64,000 nt of DNA. Source: Macrolepiota albuminosa (Eukaryota; Basidiomycota; Agaricomycetes; Agaricales; Agaricaceae). Below the pieces are notes generated by a model that was not told the DNA's origin, made no database searches, and saw only the letters and a list, made by a program, of their open reading frames with translations. Location of the stretch: positions 1,302,001 to 1,366,000 of the forward strand of contig JAMWFC010000090.1 in the NCBI GenBank assembly GCA_027475525.1, in the 5' to 3' direction. Below, in pieces: positions 58,414-64,000 of the stretch. A program made the position numbers and the translations under genes. Each line of letters begins with the position of its first letter. Position 1 is the stretch's first letter.

Positions 58414-59876
58414 CTAATATCTATGCACCTATCCAATCGCATTGCATTAGGAAGCACCGGAAATCAAGAAGAAAAAAAAACTCACCTCCTCCCTCTCCCT
58501 GCCCCTCATAGCGCCCGGCTCGGTCCCCTTATAATATATATCCGTCCAGAGATCCGAAGAGTCAGGCTCGGGGCCAGCCTTGGCCTCCTCGACCGCCTTG
58601 TCGACCTCGGCTTTCGCCTCCTTGTCAAGTTGCTGTGCGCACCATGGTGAATCCACGAACGACGACGCAAAGAAGTTAACGAACCTTGAGCTCCTGCTCG
58701 GTCGCGAGACCCCAGTCCTCGATGTACCGCTGGAGCCCGCGGATCGGGTCCTGCGTACTGCGCATCCTCTGTACCTCCTCGCGCGTGCGGTACGTCGTTC
58801 CGGGGTCCGACATGCTGTTTCACGGGTCAGTATCGGTGTGTCGTAGAGACAGGGAGAGGGGAGAAAAGACGCACGAGTGCCCGCCGTATCTGTACGTCAC
58901 GAACTCGAGCAACAAGGGGCCCTTGCCCTCGTCGACGGCCCACTTGCGGGCGAACCGGACGGCCTGGAGGGACGCAATGATGTCCATGCCGTTGACCTGT
59001 ACACCGGGGATGGTGTCCCCACGCGTGAAGTACTCAGTGTTGGACGAGCTGCGCGCGGCAGATGTGCCCATTCCGTACTTGTTGTTCTCGCAGACGAATA
59101 TCGTGGGGAGGTTCCATAGTTTCGCCTGGCAATTTTGGTGTGAGAATAAGCAGAGAAAGACAAAGGGAGAAAGAAAATGTACCATGTTGTACGCCTCAAA
59201 GACCTGGCCCTGGTTGCTCGCTCCGTCTCCGTAGAGTGCAAAGGTCGCATGCTTCTCTTCCATGTACTTTTGCGCAAAGGCGACACCAGCGCCGATGGGG
59301 ACTTGGGCACCGACGATGCCGTTTCCTCCGAAAAATGTGGGTGTGAAGATGTGCATGGAGCCGCCCTTGCCTGAGGACATGCCGGTCTTGCGGCCCAGGA
59401 GCTCAGCCAGGACGCCAGTGACTGTGCCGCCACGGAGGACGGCGAATGGGTGGCAGCGGTATGCAGTTATGACGCGGTCGTTGGGGTCAATGCCGTGCTC
59501 TAGGCCGACAGAAACTGCTTCCTGTCAAACGTGAGTCGCGCAACACTGTGTACCGGTGATGGCACGGTACCTGGCCAATAGCTAGATGGCAGAAGCCACG
59601 AATGAGTTTGGCCTTGTAGAGGGAGTCTGCGGCCATTTCCATGCGGCGAACGACCTGCATCTGCTTGTACATTGTGATTAGTTGGTCCTTTGTGACCTCG
59701 ACGTCGAGCTCGGGCACATCGCAGCGGTAAGAACGGAAGGAGTCCGGATGGAGCTTGACTTGGAAAGGCGTGGCGTTGCCTTCAGGTGGCGCAGACGCAA
59801 GCTGGGTGGAGTCAGCGCCGGTTGTGATGGAACGTGCGCCACGCAGACGGACGAGTGGACGCAGACGAGCAAACAT
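58414..59876 (-). CDS. PDA1: Pyruvate dehydrogenase E1 component subunit alpha, mitochondrial
   Basis: Catalyses decarboxylation of pyruvate with thiamine pyrophosphate (TPP) in the mitochondrial pyruvate dehydrogenase complex. Six exons: 59571-59876, 59183-59521, 58875-59125, 58685-58814, 58486-58632 and 58414-58428, giving 395 aa. An Arg-rich presequence ([18 protein letters not shown]) precedes the E1 domain. Seen: [34 protein letters not shown], the TPP/Mg motif [16 protein letters not shown]...CENN (Gly200 to Asn230) and the regulatory loop [15 protein letters not shown] (294 onwards) with the kinase-target serines. The last exon (ending VHRY) is only 15 nt; reading through its intron would give an unlikely [11 protein letters not shown] tail. 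Intact and probably functional; marks the border of the repeat-rich pheromone region. Confidence 0.95.
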
Positions 59877-60022
59877 TTGAAGAACAAAACAGTGACGTGC
59901 CGCAAATTTGTTTGCTTGGGGTGCTTGTTTGGTATCCTCGACAACACCAAACACAGCATCACAGGTCATTTATCTCATCACCATGCATGCGATAAACTAT
60001 TGTATACAGATACTTAGCAGGA

Positions 60023-63000
60023 ATGCTTTCACTAGAAGTCTTGGCTGCAATAAAAACAGCTTGGGAGACGGACTATGTGGGCAATGGCCATATTCTGTTA
60101 AAAGAAGCCATGAATCAGATGTATATGAAGTCTACCGATAGACCATACGGGAATACTGGCTCTGGTACTGGCAAATCTCGCCTAGTCGACAAGCTCTCCT
60201 GGTTTATTCTAACGATCCCAATAATTCTGAGACCCGAAAGTGATATATTAGGTGCTTGTTTTTGTTCCATTCTGTGCATTGAATCTGACTTCCAGATGAA
60301 GGCTTCCCACCTGGTGATTTCGCCAATGGAGAACCAATAGTCAACTTCTTCTGCGGATTCACATTGAAGTCAGCACTCCATGTTCAACGCCGCTATCTTC
60401 TGTTTTTAGTAAATATCATCCAATCTGTCAGTGAATGGATCGATTGTCAGAAGGAGGGGGTTGAGACTGAACATCTTGTGGCAGAATGGCATCAGTATAT
60501 TGAAGATCCTCGCAGCGAAGTACACACACAGATGTACACAGCAGCGACCAGTCAAGTTCCTCCCAAAGGCAAAGGGCTAGAAGATATACTGAACTAGAAG
60601 GTTCAATTTGACACCATTCAAAAACGAGGCTTGCGGTTTTTGATAGATGAAGAACTTGGTGCTGATATTGTTTTGCAGTGCGGACATTCATCAGCTCAGT
60701 TTCAAAGCAGATCAAATTTAAAGGGAGCAAATCAGAACCTGCTATCCTTTTCTATTTTGACGAAGCACATCATCGTACCAAAACCACAGTAACAGCTGGA
60801 GCACCTAAACGCACGGCTTATCAGTGCTTGTGCAAAGCTTTCACCTACATGATGAACATGCCAGTCTTTGCATTCTTCCTGTCAGCATATTCACGACTGT
60901 CCGAGTTCGCCCCGAGTGCACGTAATTTTGTTGAGCTTCCTTTCGACAACTGGAAGAAGCCGGTTCTTGTAACCAAAGGCTCACACTCCACTGAGGAAAT
61001 ATGCTCGTTGAGGTTCATGGCGCGATTTGGTCGTCCCCTGTAAGCTATATATATGGATTCAGCCTTTTCTCTCTATTCGAACCCCAGCTAGGTTTTGGGC
61101 ACTTTTGGAAAATTCCGAGTCAACAGATGAAGACGACGCGATGCACAGCATAAGATCGAAAAATATGCAGCTTTCATAATTTGATGGATTTCGAGATTTC
61201 ACTGGAATACTCCCACATTTTCTTTTAGTACATTTTCCTTCCTTAGAATCTCGTTGTATTTTCAGATTTCCATACAATACATCCTATAGGTATTCGGTGC
61301 GCATGCATGCACCGAGAATGTGACTAAGTCCGAATTGAGAGCTCGAGCCCTACGTATACCTTGCCATTGCCTCACTGGTACCACTGTTAACTATATATGC
61401 CAGCTCCTGTACCAACTTTCAGTCATTAATATAGGCTTACTCCGAGTTGTCGTGACATGCGTGCAGACTTCTTGATCTCTGTAACATCTTCTTTCATCAT
61501 CATCTCATCCTCCTGACCCTCATCTATAGCTGCCGTCTCCTCACGATTTCTCTCTCTAGCTGTAGACCCAGCTCTCTTGGCTTGACGAACCTCCTGTCAG
61601 GAGTTGAAGGTGCGCTCTTGCAGCGTTAGCGTGGGAACATTTCGGTTGCGGTTTTACGTATACATTACTTACAATTTTTTGTCTTCTTTACCTGCGAAGA
61701 CATGCTATTCTCCGCCCTTTCCACTGAGTCTAACCGCCAGTTATGATGGGACCACTAGCGCCTCCAACGAGGTTTTGACACCTCCTTTGCAAGGTCTTTG
61801 AACTTTTGGATGACTCGAGTCTCACGATCTTCTTTACTGATATACGTGATGGCCGGCGCAGCAGCAGGTGATGTTTGTGCCCCATTTTCCTTGATTTCAG
61901 TACTGATTTTCATAAGGTTTTCCCAATTCTCTGGATCAGTGTGGGGGCGCTCCCAACGGAATCGGATGGCCTTAACTGTGGTGCCTGGTTTCAAGGGCCA
62001 ATTCTCATTCAAGCTGGGATATGGAGGTAGGACATCTGCTGTAAGTTTACCTGGGCAACCCATAGCTTCAATGAACATCTGACGAATTAGACCCTAGTGC
62101 ATTGATACCAGACTGTGAGCCCTTTCCAATTGAAAAAGAATGAAAGCTAACCTAAAAAATATTACTATTGGCATGTGCAGTGCTGAGCTCCATGGCAAGT
62201 TTCGTTTCCTCATCGATCTCATCATCTGAATCACCCTCGATATTAGACTCGTTGTCCTCCTCCTTCGACAAGACCACTGACTTTTCATTCACGTACTTCT
62301 TCAATTAACCAATCTCTGTCTTCAAGACTACAGGTTCTTTTCGATGGTTCGCCCTCTCTTCTGCCTCGCTCTTGACCAGTTTCTCAAGTTCTTTCTTCAG
62401 CACATTGTTCTCAGCCATCAATCTCACCAAATCCTTCTTGACCGTTACCATTTCACTCTTTAACATTGCCACTTCGCCCACCATAGCAGACCTCGACACC
62501 TTTTCACGGGACTTGGGAATTTCGGCAGCAGGAAAGCCATATTCGTGCCAACTGGGTTTATGGGAGTCGACATGTTTGCCCAGGCCACATGTGGAGGAGA
62601 GCTCGCAAAGTTGAATTCCAGTTGACGAGAAGAACTCATGTGTATACGTACGTACCAGAGTCCTATAGCTATTCATGTACTTGTCTAGCTGGCGCAGCTG
62701 TATACGTATATAGCATTAATATCATCTTTTCTGCCTCAACATCGCGAGCACGCAAAAAGAATTCGAAGCTATTTTGATTCATTACAGGTCAAGTAATCCC
62801 ATCGTAGTAATTTGGGGTTATTCTACGGGGAAACTATAGAGTATTGGCAGGAAATTGAGGAAATCCCATAAAAGACTCCAATCGGTGTTTCTCGAGGGTA
62901 TTGTAAGGACCATTCGAGGTTTTCTGAAATTGTTCCTACATTGTCCAGGATGCAAATTTCACGATCTTATGCTGTGATGGCTTACGCCATGAAAAAACTG

Positions 63001-64000
63001 CAATTACGCCTTGAAAATCCTCTAACTCGAGTTAAATCTCGCGATTACCTGCTTCAGAAGCTGATTCCTCCTCTTGCCACTCGTGTTGATCTGACCTTTG
63101 AATCGAACCGAGACGAAGCCGTATTTCTTGAGGGACTACTTGTCGTCAGTAGCATGCGAACTATGTACTCCGTTCCGCAGCATCGGGAGTATCTCCGTGG
63201 TGGGTACCCATCCAAACCTTTCTTAGGAGAAGCGGCTGCTCGTGCGATATATAAACACTGTCGAACCAAAGCGTTAGGAGGAACTGAGCCTACGGAATGG
63301 ACACAGGAGAAAATCGACAAGATCATTGCAATATACAAAGACGAAATACCATCTGCCATCTCAGAGTGGTTTCAGCGGGGGCTGATCGACAAAGGAAACA
63401 GAGGAGTTGGTCGCGAGGATGCTCTGCACTCTGGCCCATGACATCGCGATCTTGAAGAATCCTTCTTTTTTTGGCAATGTTATTGACAATAGTCTCTCAT
63501 TCAGCCAGATGATTCCCGTTGTCGACTTTCTCCGCGCCCTCATTTCTGAAGAACACATTGAAAAGTTCGCAAGACACGGCCGAGTAACCTGTCAAGGAAG
63601 ACTCCAAGGCGCCTTTGTTCACTTTACACAATTTGTCAAAGCACAAATCAACAATTACTGACGAAGCTAAGTATGCGCTTTTCACAAGGGGTGGGATAGC
63701 TCAAGGCTATCAGAATATGGCTGACGCAGATATTTGTATTCCTGTATGTGGTGTATGACCACCATAATGTTGCAAATCAGGAATAGGTCCGACGAACAGC
63801 CCATTCTCATTGACATTCAAAAGACTTTCCAATTTTTTACAACACCCGTTGATGAGGAACTCCCAAAACGCCCGTACATTACCATTGCGATGCATCTAGG
63901 GGTGCTAGGACGCGACCAGAAGAAGGCGCCACAGCCAAAGACAGAGCCGACACCCACGACTCCTAAACACGAACCAATTCCACTTGTAGTTGAGTCGCCT
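60023..64000 (+). pseudogene. P-loop NTPase-like gene of a mushroom family, decayed and interrupted; runs off window
   Basis: Part 1 (60023-61100): SLEVLAAIKTAWETDYVGNG, the Walker A GNTGSGTGKSRLVDKLS, an intron at about 60252-60295, FFCGFTLKSALHVQRRYLL, then a TAG stop (60595-60597), a one-base frame break near 60678, and SEPAILFYFDEAHHRT (Walker B-like). Part 2 (62941-64000): TRVDLTFESNRDEAVFLEGL, MYSVPQHREYLRGGYPS, MLCTLAHDIAILK, SQMIPVVDFLRALISEEH and VDEELPKRPYITIAMHLGVL. The two parts belong to one protein type, common in agaricomycete genomes and often found with repeats; its function is not known to me. The insertion of about 1.8 kb between the parts and the frame breaks make this a pseudogene. 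Confidence 0.65.
61426..62676 (-). CDS. Unknown coiled-coil protein inserted in the P-loop gene
   Basis: Minus-strand exons: an N-terminal part with SSTCGLGKHVDSHKPSWHEY and a heptad coiled coil (VAMLKSEMVTVKKDLVRLMA; 62305-62676); an acidic segment (SDDEIDEETKLAMEL, 62170-62250); a conserved globular part QMFIEAMGCPGKLTADVLPP then LKPGTTVKAIRFRWERP (61800-62085); and a basic/acidic end (REETAAIDEGQEDEMMMKED) finishing SRQLGVSLY with TAA at 61426-61428. Short introns are needed between parts; exact borders not solved. No known domain. Its nested place suggests that it moved there, possibly as cargo of an element whose ends I could not find. Confidence 0.5.

Noticed and set aside
58447..58485. 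Read-through C-terminus of PDA1 ([11 protein letters not shown])
   Set aside because: A GTGAGT...GATAG intron with a 15-nt last exon ending VHRY gives a normal family end.

Overview
The window is nuclear DNA of a mushroom-forming basidiomycete (Agaricomycetes). The genes have many short GT-AG introns (49-64 nt), there is a family of CaaX-tailed mating-pheromone-like precursors, and the mobile elements (Tnp2-type, pogo-type, Copia, Gypsy) are of kinds common in mushroom genomes. The species cannot be named from sequence alone.

Layout. 17-1754 (-): intact MINDY-type deubiquitinase with a C-terminal CaaX box. 2457-5323: pogo-like DNA transposon with two in-frame stops and two damaged catalytic Asp codons. 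5.9-12.2 kb: three paralogues of a PD-(D/E)XK-like family; two lie head to head in a 3.3-kb palindrome around an AT-rich centre. An LSm8 fragment lies between. 12777-13535 (-): intact SDHC/SDH3, the membrane anchor of respiratory complex II. Right upstream is the first of eight small pheromone-precursor genes.

At 14687 a 22.8-kb insertion begins. Its main part (14687-34762) is a composite element with near-identical 3.6- and 4.4-kb inverted arms. Each arm carries the same multi-exon coiled-coil gene. The core holds a Tnp2-type transposase and remnants or copies of PRMT5, WD40-like, ankyrin and RING genes. A solo LTR follows. A 1141-bp segment containing the pheromone gene and the SDHC 5' flank is repeated without length change on both sides of the insertion (13546-14686 and 37519-38659).

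From about 39.3 to 58.0 kb there is a large imperfect palindrome. Each arm has three pheromone genes (39580, 41445 and 43318 on -; 54558, 56418 and 57515 on +). The 9.4-kb centre holds an F-box gene, a Copia remnant, a Gypsy gag plus LTR, and a foldback element, and the retroelement part is strongly CpG-poor. The right border is an intact PDA1 gene (pyruvate dehydrogenase E1 alpha, 58414-59876, -). A decayed P-loop NTPase gene follows, interrupted by an unrelated minus-strand gene, and runs off the window end.

Interpretation: the pheromone cluster, the inverted repeats and the transposon load look like a B (pheromone/receptor) mating-type or mating-type-derived region bordered by housekeeping mitochondrial genes. 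No STE3-type receptor was recognised, so mating function is inferred from the precursors only.
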